64,000 bases of DNA from Tomocerus qinae (GCA_020055645.1 JAECZT010000006.1:1984001-2048000), one strand, 5' to 3'. Counted from the stretch's first letter, positions 40,208 to 54,350 are shown. Numbers and translations are program-made. The notes: a model not told the origin generated them from the sequence alone.

Positions 40208-41984
40208 GTCTAGTTTATATAAATGTTATGCTACAAAAATTATTAGTCCCTGCGTACAAGCTCAAAAAAATGATTTTTTTAAGTGTCTAGTCTTTATAAA
40301 TGTTATATTACAAAAATTATTTTTTGCCTCGTAAAAGCTCAAAAAATGATTTTTTTCAAGTGTCTAGTCTTTATAAATGTTATATTACAAATGTTTTTGG
40401 TCCCCTCGTACAAGCTCAAAAAAAATGATTTTTTTCAAGTGTCTAGTCTTTATAAATGTTATATTGTAATTGTTTTTGGTCCCCTCATACAAGCTCTAAA
40501 AAATGATTTTTTTCAAGGGTCTAGTCTTTATAAATGTTATGCTACAAAATTATTAGTCCCCTCGTACAAGCTCAAAAAAAATGATTTTTTTCAAGTGTCT
40601 AGTCTTTATAAATGTTGTATTGCAAAAATTATTTTTCGCCTCGTACAAGCTCAAAAAAATGATTTTTTTCAAGTGTCTAGTCTTTATAAATGTTATATTA
40701 CAAAAATTATTTTTCGCCTCGTACAAGCTCAAAAAAATGATTTTTTTCATGTGTCTAGTCTTTATAAATGTTATATTACAAATGTTTTTGGTCCCCTCGT
40801 ACAAGCTCAAAAAAAATGATTTTTTTCAAGTGTCTAGTCTTTATAAATGTTATATTACAAAAATTATTTATCCTCTCGTACAAGCTCAAAAAAATGATTT
40901 TTTTCAAGTGTCTAGTCTTTATAAATGTTATATTACAAATGTTTTTGGTCCCCTAGTACAAGCTCAAAAAATGATTTTTTTAAAGTGTCTAGTCTTTATA
41001 AATGTTATGCTACAAAAATTATTAGTCCCCTCGTACAAGCTCAAAAAACATTTTTTTTTTCAAGTGTCTAGTCTTTATAAATTTTATATTATAAAAATTA
41101 TTTTTCGCCTCGTACAAGCTCAAAAAAATGATTTTTTTCAAGTGTCTAGTCTTTATAAATGTTATATTACAAAAATTATTAGTACCCTCGTTCAAGTCCA
41201 AAAAAATGATTTTTTTCAAGTGCCTAGTCTTTATAAATGTTATGCTACAAAAATTATTAGTCCACTCGTACAAGCTCAAAAAACATGATTTTTTTCAAGT
41301 GTCTGGTCTTTTTAAATTTTATATTATAAAAATTATTTTTCGCCTCGTACAAGCTCAAAAAAATGATTTTTTTCAAGTGTCTAGTCTTTATAAATGTTAT
41401 ATTACAAAAATTATTAGTACCCTCGTACAAGTTCAAAAAAATGATTTTTTTCAAGTGTCTAGTCTTTATAAATGTTATATTGTAATTGTTTTTGGTCCCC
41501 TCATACAAGCTCAAAAAATGATTTTTTTCAAGGGTCTAGTCTTTATAAATGTTATGCTACAAAAATTATTAGTTCCCTCGTACAAGCTCAAAAAAATGAT
41601 TTTTTTCAAGTGTCTAGTCTTTATAAATGTTATATTACAAAAATTATTTATCCTCTCGTACAAGTTCAAAAAAATGATTTTTTTCAAGTGTCTAGTCTTC
41701 ATAAATGTTATATTACAAATGTTTTTGGTCCCCTCGTACAAGCTCAAAAAATGATTTTTTTCAAGTGTCTAGTTTATATAAATGTTATGCTACAAAAATT
41801 ATTAGTCCCCGCGTACAAGCTCAAAAAAATGATTTTTTTAAGTGTCTAGTCTTTATAAATGTTATTACAAAAATTATTTTTCGCCTCGTACAAGCTCAAA
41901 AAACATTTTTTTTTTCAAGTGTCTAGTCTTTATAAATTTTATATTATAAAAATTATTTTTCGCCTCGTACAAGCTCAAAAAAAT

Positions 41985-44858
41985 GATTTTTTTCAAGTGT
42001 CTAGTCTTTATAAATGTTATGCTACAAAAATTATTAGTCCCCTCGTACAAGCTCAAAAAACATGATTTTTTTCAAGTGTCTGGTCTTTTTAAATTTTATA
42101 TTATAAAAATTATTTTTCGCTTCGTACAAGCTCAAAAAAATGATTTTTTTCAAGTGTCTAGTCTTTATAAATGTTATATTACAAAAATTATTAGTACCCT
42201 CGTACAAGTTCAAAAAAATGATTTTTTTCAAGTGTCTAGTCTTTATAAATGTTATATTGTAATTGTTTTTGGTCCCCTCATACAAGCTCAAAAAAATGAT
42301 TTTTTTCAAGGGTCTAGTCTTTATAAATGTTATGCTACAAAAATTATTAGTCCCCTCGTACAAGCTCAAAAAAATGATTTTTTTCAAGTGTCTAGTCTTT
42401 ATAAATGTTATATTACAAAAATTATTTATCCTCTCGTACAAGTTCAAAAAAATGATTTTTTTCAAGTCTCTAGTCTTCATAAATGTTATTACAAAAATTA
42501 TTTTTCGCCTCGTACAAGCTCAAAAAACATTTTTTTTTTCAAGTGTCTAGTCTTTATAAATTTTATATTATAAAAATTATTTTTCGCCTCGTACAAGCTC
42601 AAAAAAATGATTTTTTTCAAGTGTCTAGTCTTTATAAATGTTATGCTACAAAAATTATTAGTCCCCTCGTACAAGCTCAAAAAACATGATTTTTTTCAAG
42701 TGTCTGGTCTTTTTAAATTTTATATTATAAAAATTATTTTTCGCCTCGTACAAGCTCAAAAAAATGATTTTTTTCAAGTGTCTAGTCTTTATAAATGTTA
42801 TATTACAAAAATTATTAGTACCCTCGTACAAGTTCAAAAAAATGATTTTTTTCAAGTGTCTAGTCTTTATAAATGTTATATTGTAATTGTTTTTGGTCCC
42901 CTCATACAAGCTCAAAAAAATGATTTTTTTCAAGGGTCTAGTCTTTATAAATGTTATGTCACAAAAATTATTAGTCCCCTCGTACAAGCTCAAAAAAATG
43001 ATTTTTTTCAAGTGTCTAGTCTTTATAAATGTTATATTACAAAAATTATTTATCCTCTCGTACAAGTTCAAAAAAATGATTTTTTTCAAGTGTCTAGTCT
43101 TCATAAATGTTATATTACAAATGTTTTTGGTCCCCTCGTACAAGCTCAAAAAATGATTTTTTTCAAGTGTCTAGTCTTTATAAATGTTATATTACAAAAA
43201 TTATTTATCCTCTCGTACAAGCTCAAAAAAATGATTTTTTTCAAGTGTCTAGTCTTTATAAATGTTATATTACAAATGTTTTTGGTCCCCTAGTACAAGC
43301 TCAAAAAATGATTTTTTTAAAGTGTCTAGTCTTTATAAATGTTATGCTACAAAAATTATTAGTCCCCTCGTACAAGCTCAAAAAACATTTTTTTTTCAAG
43401 TGTCTAGTCTTTATAAATTTTATATTATAAAAATTATTTTTCGCCTCGTACAAGCTCAAAAAAATGATTTTTTTCAAGTGTCTAGTCTTTATAAATGTTA
43501 TATTACAAAAATTATTAGTACCCTCGTTCAAGTTCAAAAAAATGATTTTTTTCAAGTGCCTAGTCTTTATAAATGTTATGCTACAAAAATTATTAGTCCC
43601 CTCGTACAAGCTCAAAAAAAATGATAATTTTCAAGTGTCTGGTCTTTTTAAATTTTATATTATAAAAATTATTTTTCGCCTCGTACAAGCTCAAAAAAAT
43701 GATTTTTTTCAAGTGTCTAGTCTTTATAAATGTTATATTACAAAAATTATTAGTACCCTCGTACAAGTTCAAAAAATTTTTTTCAAGTGTCTAGTCTTTA
43801 TAAATGTTATATTGTAATTGTTTTTGGTCCCCTCATACAAGCTCAAAAAAATGATTTTTTTCAAGGGTCTAGTCTTTATAAATGTTATGCTACAAAAATT
43901 ATTAGTCCCCTCGTACAAGCTCAAAAAAATGATTTTTTTCAAGTGTCTAGCCTTTATAAATGTTATATTACAAAAATTATTTATCCTCTCGTACAAGTTC
44001 AAAAAAATGATTTTTTTCAAGTGTCTAGTCTTCATAAATGTTATATTACAAATGTTTTTGGTCCCCTCGTACAAGCTCAAAAAATGATTTTTTTCAAGTG
44101 TCTAGTTTATATAAATGTTATGCTACAAAAATTATTAGTCCCCGCGTACAAGCTCAAAAAAAATGATTTTTTTAAGTGTCTAGTCTTTATAAATGTTATT
44201 ACAAAAATTATTTTTCGCCTCGTACAAGCTCAAAAAAATGATTTTTTTCAAGTGTCTAGTCTTTATAAATGTTATATTACAAAAATTATTAGTACCCTCG
44301 TACAAGTTCAAAAAATGATTTTTTTCAAGTGTCTAGTCTTTATAAATGTTATATTGTAATTGTTTTTGGTCCCCTCATACAAGCTCAAAAAAATGATTTT
44401 TTTCAAGGGTCTAGTCTTTATAAATGTTATGCTACAAAAATTATTAGTCCCCTCGTACAAGCTCAAAAAAATGATTTTTTTCAAGTGTCTAGTCTTTATA
44501 AATGTTATATTACAAAAATTATTTATCCTCTCGTACAAGTTCAAAAAAATGATTTTTTTCAAGTGTCTAGTCTTCATAAATGTTATATTACAAATGTTTT
44601 TGGTCCCCTCGTACAAGCTCAAAAAATGATTTTTTTCAAGTGTCTAGTTTATATAAATGTTATGCTACAAAAATTATTAGTCCCCGCGTACAAGCTCAAA
44701 AAAATGATTTTTTTAAGTGTCTAGTCTTTATAAATGTTATATTACAAAAATTATTTTTCGCCTCGTACAAGCTCAAAAAAATGATTTTTTTCAAGTGTCT
44801 AGTCTTTATAAATGTTATATTACAAATGTTTTTGGTCCCCTCGTACAAGCTCAAAAAA
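41985..44858 (+). repeat. 2.875-kb tandem higher-order unit, copy 1
   Basis: About 37 monomers, followed head to tail by copy 2 at an offset of 2875-2879 bp. Rare variants shared at the same offsets: TTTCGCTTCGTAC (about 42117 and 44992), CAAGTCTCTAGTCTTCATAAA (about 42465 and 45340), shortened ATGTTATTACAAAAA (about 42483 and 45358), AAAAAACATTTTTTTT, GTGTCTAGCCTTTATAAATG (about 43943 and 46822) and a second ATGTTATTAC (about 44194 and 47070). Most differences are in A-run or T-run length. A base change near 42957 (ATGTCAC versus ATGCTAC) is private to this copy. Confidence 0.9.
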
Positions 44859-47736
44859 TGATTTTTTTCAAGTGTCTAGTCTTTATAAATGTTATGCTAC
44901 AAAAATTATTAGTCCCCTCGTACAAGCTCAAAAAACATGATTTTTTTCAAGTGTCTGGTCTTTTTAAATTTTATATTATAAAAATTATTTTTCGCTTCGT
45001 ACAAGCTCAAAAAAATGATTTTTTTCAAGTGTCTAGTCTTTATAAATGTTATATTACAAAAATTATTAGTACCCTCGTACAAGTTCAAAAAAATGATTTT
45101 TTTCAAGTGTCTAGTCTTTATAAATGTTATATTGTAATTGTTTTTGGTCCCCTCATACAAGCTCAAAAAAATGATTTTTTTCAAGGGTCTAGTCTTTATA
45201 AATGTTATGCTACAAAAATTATTAGTCCCCTCGTACAAGCTCAAAAAAATGATTTTTTTCAAGTGTCTAGTCTTTATAAATGTTATATTACAAAAATTAT
45301 TTATCCTCTCGTACAAGTTCAAAAAAATGATTTTTTTCAAGTCTCTAGTCTTCATAAATGTTATTACAAAAATTATTTTTCGCCTCGTACAAGCTCAAAA
45401 AACATTTTTTTTTTCAAGTGTCTAGTCTTTATAAATTTTATATTATAAAAATTATTTTTCGCCTCGTACAAGCTCAAAAAAATGATTTTTTTCAAGTGTC
45501 TAGTCTTTATAAATGTTATGCTACAAAAATTATTAGTCCCCTCGTACAAGCTCAAAAAACATGATTTTTTTCAAGTGTCTGGTCTTTTTAAATTTTATAT
45601 TATAAAAATTATTTTTCGCCTCGTACAAGCTCAAAAAAATGATTTTTTTCAAGTGTCTAGTCTTTATAAATGTTATATTACAAAAATTATTAGTACCCTC
45701 GTACAAGTTCAAAAAAATGATTTTTTTCAAGTGTCTAGTCTTTATAAATGTTATATTGTAATTGTTTTTGGTCCCCTCATACAAGCTCAAAAAAATGATT
45801 TTTTTCAAGGGTCTAGTCTTTATAAATGTTATGCTACAAAAATTATTAGTCCCCTCGTACAAGCTCAAAAAAATGATTTTTTTCAAGTGTCTAGTCTTTA
45901 TAAATGTTATATTACAAAAATTATTTATCCTCTCGTACAAGTTCAAAAAAATGATTTTTTTCAAGTGTCTAGTCTTCATAAATGTTATATTACAAATGTT
46001 TTTGGTCCCCTCGTACAAGCTCAAAAAATGATTTTTTTCAAGTGTCTAGTCTTTATAAATGTTATATTACAAAAATTATTTATCCTCTCGTACAAGCTCA
46101 AAAAAATGATTTTTTTCAAGTGTCTAGTCTTTATAAATGTTATATTACAAATGTTTTTGGTCCCCTAGTACAAGCTCAAAAAATGATTTTTTTAAAGTGT
46201 CTAGTCTTTATAAATGTTATGCTACAAAAATTATTAGTCCCCTCGTACAAGCTCAAAAAACATTTTTTTTTTCAAGTGTCTAGTCTTTATAAATTTTATA
46301 TTATAAAAATTATTTTTCGCCTCGTACAAGCTCAAAAAAATGATTTTTTTCAAGTGTCTAGTCTTTATAAATGTTATATTACAAAAATTATTAGTACCCT
46401 CGTTCAAGTTCAAAAAAATGATTTTTTTCAAGTGCCTAGTCTTTATAAATGTTATGCTACAAAAATTATTAGTCCCCTCGTACAAGCTCAAAAAACATGA
46501 TTTTTTTCAAGTGTCTGGTCTTTTTAAATTTTATATTATAAAAATTATTTTTCGCCTCGTACAAGCTCAAAAAAATGATTTTTTTCAAGTGTCTAGTCTT
46601 TATAAATGTTATATTACAAAAATTATTAGTACCCTCGTACAAGTTCAAAAAAATGATTTTTTCAAGTGTCTAGTCTTTATAAATGTTATATTGTAATTGT
46701 TTTTGGTCCCCTCATACAAGCTCAAAAAATGATTTTTTTCAAGGGTCTAGTCTTTATAAATGTTATGCTACAAAAATTATTAGTCCCCTCGTACAAGCTC
46801 AAAAAAATGATTTTTTTCAAGTGTCTAGCCTTTATAAATGTTATATTACAAAAATTATTTATCCTCTCGTACAAGTTCAAAAAAATGATTTTTTTCAAGT
46901 GTCTAGTCTTCATAAATGTTATATTACAAATGTTTTTGGTCCCCTCGTACAAGCTCAAAAAATGATTTTTTTCAAGTGTCTAGTTTATATAAATGTTATG
47001 CTACAAAAATTATTAGTCCCCGCGTACAAGCTCAAAAAAATGATTTTTTTAAGTGTCTAGTCTTTATAAATGTTATTACAAAAATTATTTTTCGCCTCGT
47101 ACAAGCTCAAAAAAATGATTTTTTTCAAGTGTCTAGTCTTTATAAATGTTATATTACAAAAATTATTAGTACCCTCGTACAAGTTCAAAAAAATGATTTT
47201 TTTCAAGTGTCTAGTCTTTATAAATGTTATATTGTAATTGTTTTTGGTCCCCTCATACAAGCTCAAAAAAATGATTTTTTTCAAGGGTCTAGTCTTTATA
47301 AATGTTATGCTACAAAAATTATTAGTCCCCTCGTACAAGCTCAAAAAAATGATTTTTTTCAAGTGTCTAGTCTTTATAAATGTTATATTACAAAAATTAT
47401 TTATCCTCTCGTACAAGTTCAAAAAAATGATTTTTTTCAAGTGTCTAGTCTTCATAAATGTTATATTACAAATGTTTTTGGTCCCCTCGTACAAGCTCAA
47501 AAAATGATTTTTTTCAAGTGTCTAGTTTATATAAATGTTATGCTACAAAAATTATTAGTCCCCGCGTACAAGCTCAAAAAAATGATTTTTTTAAGTGTCT
47601 AGTCTTTATAAATGTTATATTACAAAAATTATTTTTCGCCTCGTACAAGCTCAAAAAAATGATTTTTTTCAAGTGTCTAGTCTTTATAAATGTTATATTA
47701 CAAATGTTTTTGGTCCCCTCGTACAAGCTCAAAAAA
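44859..47736 (+). repeat. 2.875-kb tandem higher-order unit, copy 2
   Basis: Immediate tandem partner of 41985-44858, in the same order and phase. The match stops near 47736, where this side continues with ATGTTGTATTAC and the end of copy 1 continues with ATGTTATGCTAC, that is, into the start of copy 2. Confidence 0.9.
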
Positions 47737-47759
47737 AATGATTTTTTTCAAGTGTCTAG

Positions 47760-48195
47760 TCTTTATAAATGTTGTATTACAAAAATTATTTTTCGCCTCG
47801 TACAAGCTCAAAAAATGATTTTTTTCAAGTGTCTAGTCTTTATAAATGTTTTATTACAAAAATTATTTTTCGCCTCGTACAAGCTCAAATAAATGATTTT
47901 TTTCATGTGTCTAGTCTTTATAAATGTTATATTACAAATATTTTTGGTCCCCTCGTACAAGCTCAAAAAAAATGATTTTTTTCAAATGTCTAGTCTTTAT
48001 AAATGTTGTATTACAAAAATTATTTTTCGCCTCGTACAAGCTCAAAAAAATGATTTTTTTCAAGTGTCTAGTCTTTATAAATGTTATATTACAAAAATTA
48101 TTTATCCTCTCGTACAAGCTCAAAAAAATGATTTTTTTCAAGTGTCTAGTCTTTATAAATGTTATATTTTAAATGTTTTTGGTCCCCTAGTACAA
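47760..48195 (+). repeat. 1476-bp-offset duplication, copy 1 (approximate edges)
   Basis: Shared rare variants with 49236-49671: ATGTTTTATTACAAAAA (about 47847 and 49323), CTCAAATAAATG (about 47885 and 49361), CAAATATTTTTGGTCC and TATATTTTAAATG (about 48163 and 49639). All four sit at a constant offset of 1476 bp (19 monomers). Confidence 0.85.
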
Positions 48196-49235
48196 GCTCA
48201 AAAAATGATTTTTTTAAAGTGTCTAGTCTTTATAAATGTTATGCTACAAAAATTATTAGTCCCCTCGTACAAGCTCAAAAAACATTTTTTTTTTCAAGTG
48301 TCTAGTCTTTATAAATTTTATATTATAAAAATTATTTTTCGCCTCGTACAAGCTCAAAAAAATGATTTTTTTCAAGTGTCTAGTCTTTATAAATGTTATA
48401 TTACAAAAATTATTAGTACCCTCGTTCAAGTTCAAAAAAATGATTTTTTTCAAGTGCCTAGTCTTTATAAATGTTATGCTACAAAAATTATTAGTCCCCT
48501 CGTACAAGCTCAAAAAACATGATTTTTTTCAAGTGTCTGGTCTTTTTAAATTTTATATTATAAAAATTATTTTTCGCCTCGTACAAGCTCAAAAAAATGA
48601 TTTTTTTCAAGTGTCTAGTCTTTATAAATGTTATATTACAAAAATTATTAGTACCCTCGTACAAGTTCAAAAAATTTTTTTCAAGTGTCTAGTCTTTATA
48701 AATGTTATATTGTAATTGTTTTTGGTCCCCTCATACAAGCTCAAAAAAATGATTTTTTTCAAGGGTCTAGTCTTTATAAATGTTATGCTACAAAAATTAT
48801 TAGTCCCCTCGTACAAGCTCAAAAAAATGATTTTTTTCAAGTGTCTAGTCTTTATAAATGTTATATTACAAAAATTATTTATCCTCTCGTACAAGTTCAA
48901 AAAAATGATTTTTTTCAAGTGTCTAGTCTTCATAAATGTTATATTACAAATGTTTTTGGTCCCCTCGTACAAGCTCAAAAAATGATTTTTTTCAAGTGTC
49001 TAGTTTATATAAATGTTATGCTACAAAAATTATTAGTCCCCGCGTACAAGCTCAAAAAAATGATTTTTTTAAGTGTCTAGTCTTTATAAATGTTATATTA
49101 CAAAAATTATTTTTCGCCTCGTACAAGCTCAAAAAATGATTTTTTTCAAGTGTCTAGTCTTTATAAATGTTATATTACAAATGTTTTTGGTCCCCTCGTA
49201 CAAGCTCAAAAAAATGATTTTTTTCAAGTGTCTAG

Positions 49236-49671
49236 TCTTTATAAATGTTGTATTACAAAAATTATTTTTCGCCTCGTACAAGCTCAAAAAATGATTTTTT
49301 TCAAGTGTCTAGTCTTTATAAATGTTTTATTACAAAAATTATTTTTCGCCTCGTACAAGCTCAAATAAATGATTTTTTTCATGTGTCTAGTCTTTATAAA
49401 TGTTATATTACAAATATTTTTGGTCCCCTCGTACAAGCTCAAAAAAAATGATTTTTTTCAAATGTCTAGTCTTTATAAATGTTGTATTACAAAAATTATT
49501 TTTCGCCTCGTACAAGCTCAAAAAAATGATTTTTTTCAAGTGTCTAGTCTTTATAAATGTTATATTACAAAAATTATTTATCCTCTCGTACAAGCTCAAA
49601 AAAATGATTTTTTTCAAGTGTCTAGTCTTTATAAATGTTATATTTTAAATGTTTTTGGTCCCCTAGTACAA
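49236..49671 (+). repeat. 1476-bp-offset duplication, copy 2
   Basis: Partner of 47760-48195. Just after it (about 49675) the offset to the upstream copy drops from 1476 to 1320 bp, that is, by exactly two monomers (156 bp), after which the two copies continue to match. Confidence 0.85.
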
Positions 49672-52173
49672 GCTCAAAAAAATGATTTTTTTCAAGTGTC
49701 TAGTCTTTATAAATGTTATATTACAAAAATTATTAGTACCCTCGTTCAAGTTCAAAAAAATGATTTTTTTCAAGTGCCTAGTCTTTATAAATGTTATGCT
49801 ACAAAAATTATTAGTCCCCTCGTACAAGCTCAAAAAACATGATTTTTTTCAAGTGTCTGGTCTTTTTAAATTTTATATTATAAAAATTATTTTTCGCCTC
49901 GTACAAGCTCAAAAAAATGATTTTTTTCAAGTGTCTAGTCTTTATAAATGTTATATTACAAAAATTATTAGTACCCTCGTACAAGTTCAAAAAAATGATT
50001 TTTTTCAAGTGTCTAGTCTTTATAAATGTTATATTGTAATTGTTTTTGGTCCCCTCATACAAGCTCAAAAAAATGATTTTTTTCAAGTGTCTAGTCTTTA
50101 TAAATGTTATGCTACAAAAATTATTAGTCCCTCGTACAAGCTCAAAAAAATGATAATTTTCAAGTGTCTAGTCTTTATAAATGTTATATTACAAAAATTA
50201 TTTATCCTCTCGTACAAGCTCAAAAAAATGATTTTTTTCAAGTGTCTAGTCTTCATAAATGTTATATTACAAATGTTTTTGGTCCCCTCGTACAAGCTCA
50301 AAAAATGATTTTTTTCAAGGGTCTAGTTTATATAAATGTTATGCTACAAAAATTATTAGTCCCCGCGTACAAGCTCAAAAAAATGATTTTTTTAAGTGTC
50401 TAGTCTTTATAAATGTTATATTACAAAAATTATTTTTCGCCTCGTACAAGCTCAAAAAATGATTTTTTTCAAGTGTCTAGTCCTTATAAATGTTATATTA
50501 CAAATGTTTTTGGTCCCCTCGTACAAGCTCAAAAAATGATTTTTTTCAAGTGTCTAGTCTTTATAAATGTTATATTGTAATTGTTTTTGGTCCCCTCATA
50601 CAAGCTCAAAAAAATGATTTTTTTCAAGTGTCTAGTCTTTATAAATGTTATGCTACAAAAATTATTAGTCCCCTCGTACAAGCTCAAAAAAAATGATTTT
50701 TTTCAAGTGTCTAGTCTTTATAAATGTTGTATTACAAAAATTATTTTTCGCCTCGTACAAGCTCAAAAAATGATTTTTTTCAAGTGTCTAGTCTTTATAA
50801 ATGTTATACTACAAAAATTATTTTTCGCCTCGTACAAGCTCAAAAAAATGATTTTTTTCATGTGTCTAGTCTTTATAAATGTTATATTACAAATGTTTTT
50901 GGTCCCCTCGTACAAGCTCAAAAAAATGATTTTTTTCAAGTGTCTAGTCTTTATAAATGTTGTATTACAAAAATTATTTTTCGCCTCGTACAAGCTCAAA
51001 AAAATGATTTTTTTCAAGTGTCTAGTCTTTATAAATGTTATATTACAAAAATTATTTATCCTCTCGTACAAGCTCAAAAAAATGATTTTTTTCAAGTGTC
51101 TAGTCTTTATAAATGTTATATTACAAATGTTTTTGGTCCCCTCGTACAAGCTCAAAAAATGATTTTTTTCAAGTGTCTAGTCTTAATAAATGTTATGCTA
51201 CAAAAATTATTAGTCCCCTCGTACAAGCTCAAAAAAATGATTTTTTTCAAGTGTCTAGTCTTTATAAATGTTATATTATAAAAATTATTTTTCGCCTCGT
51301 ACAAGCTCAAAAAAATGATTTTTTTTCAAGTGTCTAGTCTTTATAAATGTTATATTACAAAAATTATTAGTACCCTCGTTCAAGTCCAAAAAAATGATTT
51401 TTTTCAAGTGCCTAGTCTTTATAAATGTTATGCTACAAAAATTATTAGTCCCCTCGTACAAGCTCAAAAAACATGATTTTTTTCAAGTGTCTGGTCTTTT
51501 TAAATTTTATATTATAAAAATTATTTTTCGCCTCGTACAAGCTCAAAAAATGATTTTTTTCAAGTGTCTAGTCTTTATAAATGTTATATTACAAAAATTA
51601 TTAGTACCCTCGTACAAGTTCAAAAAAATGATTTTTTTCAAGTGTCTAGTCTTTATAAATGTTATATTGTAATTGTTTTTGGTCCCCTCATACAAGCTCA
51701 AAAAAATGATTTTTTTCAAGGGTCTAGTCTTTATAAATGTTATGCTACAAAAATTATTAGTCCCCTCGTACAAGCTCAAAAAAATGATTTTTTTCAAGTG
51801 TCTAGTCTTTATAAATGTTATATTACAAAAATTATTTATCCTCTGGTACAAGTTCAAAAAAATGATTTTTTTCAAGTGTCTAGTCTTCATAAATGTTATA
51901 TTACAAATGTTTTTGGTCCCCTCGTACAAGCTCAAAAAATGATTTTTTTCAAGTGTCTAGTTTATATAAATGTTATGCTACAAAAATTATTAGTCCCCGC
52001 GTACAAGCTCAAAAAAATGATTTTTTTAAGTGTCTAGTCTTTATAAATGTTATATTACAAAAATTATTTTTCGCCTCGTACAAGCTCAAAAAATGATTTT
52101 TTTCAAGTGTCTAGTCTTTATAAATGTTATATTACAAATGTTTTTGCTCCCCTCGTACAAGCTCAAAAAAAAT

Positions 52174-52235
52174 GATTTTTTTCAAGTGTCTAGTCTTTAT
52201 AAATGTTATATTGTAATTGTTTTTGGTAAAAATAT
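52174..52235 (+). repeat. 62-bp truncated monomer, copy 1 of 4
   Basis: An ATTGTAATTG-type monomer in which TTTTTGGT is joined directly to the A-run, losing the 16 bp CCCCTCATACAAGCTC. Here the A-run reads AAAAATATG. The next monomer starts TTTTTTTAAGTG, which elsewhere follows the CCCCGCGTAC type. Confidence 0.93.
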
Positions 52236-53654
52236 GATTTTTTTAAGTGTCTAGTCTTTATAAATGTTATATTACAAAAATTATTTTTCGCCTCGTACAA
52301 GCTCAAAAAATGATTTTTTTCAAGTGTCTAGTCTTTATAAATGTTATATTACAAATGTTTTTGCTCCCCTCGTACAAGCTCAAAAAAATGATTTTTTTCA
52401 AGGGTCTAGTCTTTATAAATGTTATGCTACAAAAATTATTAGTCCCCTCGTACAAGCTCAAAAAAATGATTTTTTTCAAGTGTCTAGTCTTTATAAATGT
52501 TGTATTACAAAAATTATTTTTCGCCTCGTACAAGCTCAAAAAAATGATTTTTTTCAAGTGTCTAGTCTTTATAAATGTTATATTACAAAAATTATTAGTA
52601 CCCTCGTTCAAGTCCAAAAAAATGATTTTTTTCAAGTGCCTAGTCTTTATAAATGTTATGCTACAAAAATTATTAGTCCCCTCGTACAAGCTCAAAAAAC
52701 ATGATTTTTTTCAAGTGTCTGGTCTTTTTAAATTTTATATTATAAAAATTATTTTTCGCCTCGTACAAGCTCAAAAAAATGATTTTTTTCAAGTGTCTAG
52801 TCTTTATAAATGTTATATTACAAAAATTATTAGTACCCTCGTACAAGTTCAAAAAAATGATTTTTTTCAAGTGTCTAGTCTTTATAAATGTTATATTGTA
52901 ATTGTTTTTGGTCCCCTCATACAAGCTCAAAAAAAATGATTTTTTTCAAGGGTCTAGTCTTTATAAATGTTATGCTACAAAAATTATTAGTCCCCTCGTA
53001 CAAGCTCAAAAAAATGATTTTTTTCAAGTGTCTAGTCTTTATAAATGTTATATTACAAAAATTATTTATCCTCTCGTACAAGTTCAAAAAAATGATTTTT
53101 TTCAAGTGTCTAGTCTTCATAAATGTTATATTACAAATGTTTTTGGTCCCCTCGTACAAGCTCAAAAAATGATTTTTTTCAAGTGTCTAGTTTATATAAA
53201 TGTTATGCTACAAAAATTATTAGTCCCCGCGTACAAACTCAAAAAAATGATTTTTTTAAGTGTCTAGTCTTTATAAATGTTATATTACAAAAATTATTTT
53301 TCGCCTCGTACAAGCTCAAAAAATGATTTTTTTCAAGTGTCTAGTCTTTATAAATGTTATATTACAAATGTTTTTGGTCCCCTCGTACAAGCTCAAAAAA
53401 TGATTTTTTTCAAGTGTCTAGTCTTTATAAATGTTATGCTACAAAAATTATTAGTCCCCTCGTACAAGCTCAAAAAAAATGATTTTTTTCAAGTGTCTAG
53501 TCTTTATAAATGTTGTATTACAAAAATTATTTTTCGCCTCGTACAAGCTCAAAAAAATGATTTTTTTCAAGTGTCTAGTCTTTATAAATGTTATATTACA
53601 AATGTTTTTGGTCCCCTCGTACAAGCTCAAAAAATGATTTTTTTCAAGTGTCTA

Positions 53655-54350
53655 GTCTTTATAAATGTTATGCTACAAAAATTATTAGTCCCCTCGTACA
53701 AGCTCAAAAAAAATGATTTTTTTCAAGTGTCTAGTCTTTATAAATGTTGTATTACAAAAATTATTTTTCGCCTCGTACAAGCTCAAAAAAATGATTTTTT
53801 TCAAGTGTCTAGTCTTTATAAATGTTATATTACAAAAATTATTAGTACCCTCGTTCAAGTCCAAAAAAATGATTTTTTTCAAGTGCCTAGTCTTTATAAA
53901 TGTTATGCTACAAAAATTATTAGTCCCCTCGTACAAGCTCAAAAAACATGATTTTTTTCAAGTGTCTGGTCTTTTTAAATTTTATATTATAAAAATTATT
54001 TTTCGCCTCGTACAAGCTCAAAAAAATGATTTTTTTCAAGTGTCTAGTCTCTATAAATGTTATATTACAAAAATTATTAGTACCCTCGTACAAGTTCAAA
54101 AAAATGATTTTTTTCAAGTGTCTAGTCTTTATAAATGTTATATTGTAATTGTTTTTGGTCCCCTCATACAAGCTCAAAAAAATGATTTTTTTCAAGGGTC
54201 TAGTCTTTATAAATGTTATGCTACAAAAATTATTAGTCCCCTCGTACAAGCTCAAAAAAATGATTTTTTTCAAGTGTCTAGTCTTTATAAATGTTATATT
54301 ACAAAAATTATTTATCCTCTCGTACAAGTTCAAAAAAATGATTTTTTTCA
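53655..54350 (+). repeat. 1950-bp-offset duplication, copy 1
   Basis: Matches 55605-56300 at exactly 1950 bp (25 monomers). Shared markers: ATGTTGTATTAC, CCTCGTTCAAGTCC, GTGCCTAGTC, GTCTGGTCTTTTTAAATTTT and the rare GTCTAGTCTCTATAAATG (about 54045 and 55995). Divergence starts near 54350, where this copy has CAAGGGTCTAG and the other GTCTTCATAAATG. Confidence 0.83.

Larger units (their letters stand above)
31916..41984 (+). repeat. 78-bp satellite array, domain C (mosaic)
   Basis: About 129 monomers. CTCTCGTGCAAG and GATAATTTTC modules become rare. Modules ATTGTAATTGTTTTTGGTCC with CCCTCATACAAG, TTAGTACCCTCGTACAAGTTC-like, TTAGTACTCTCGTTCAAG, CCTCGTTGAAGTTC and GTCTGGTCTTTTTAAATTTT are typical. 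Contains several partial duplications listed separately. No gene. Confidence 0.96.
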
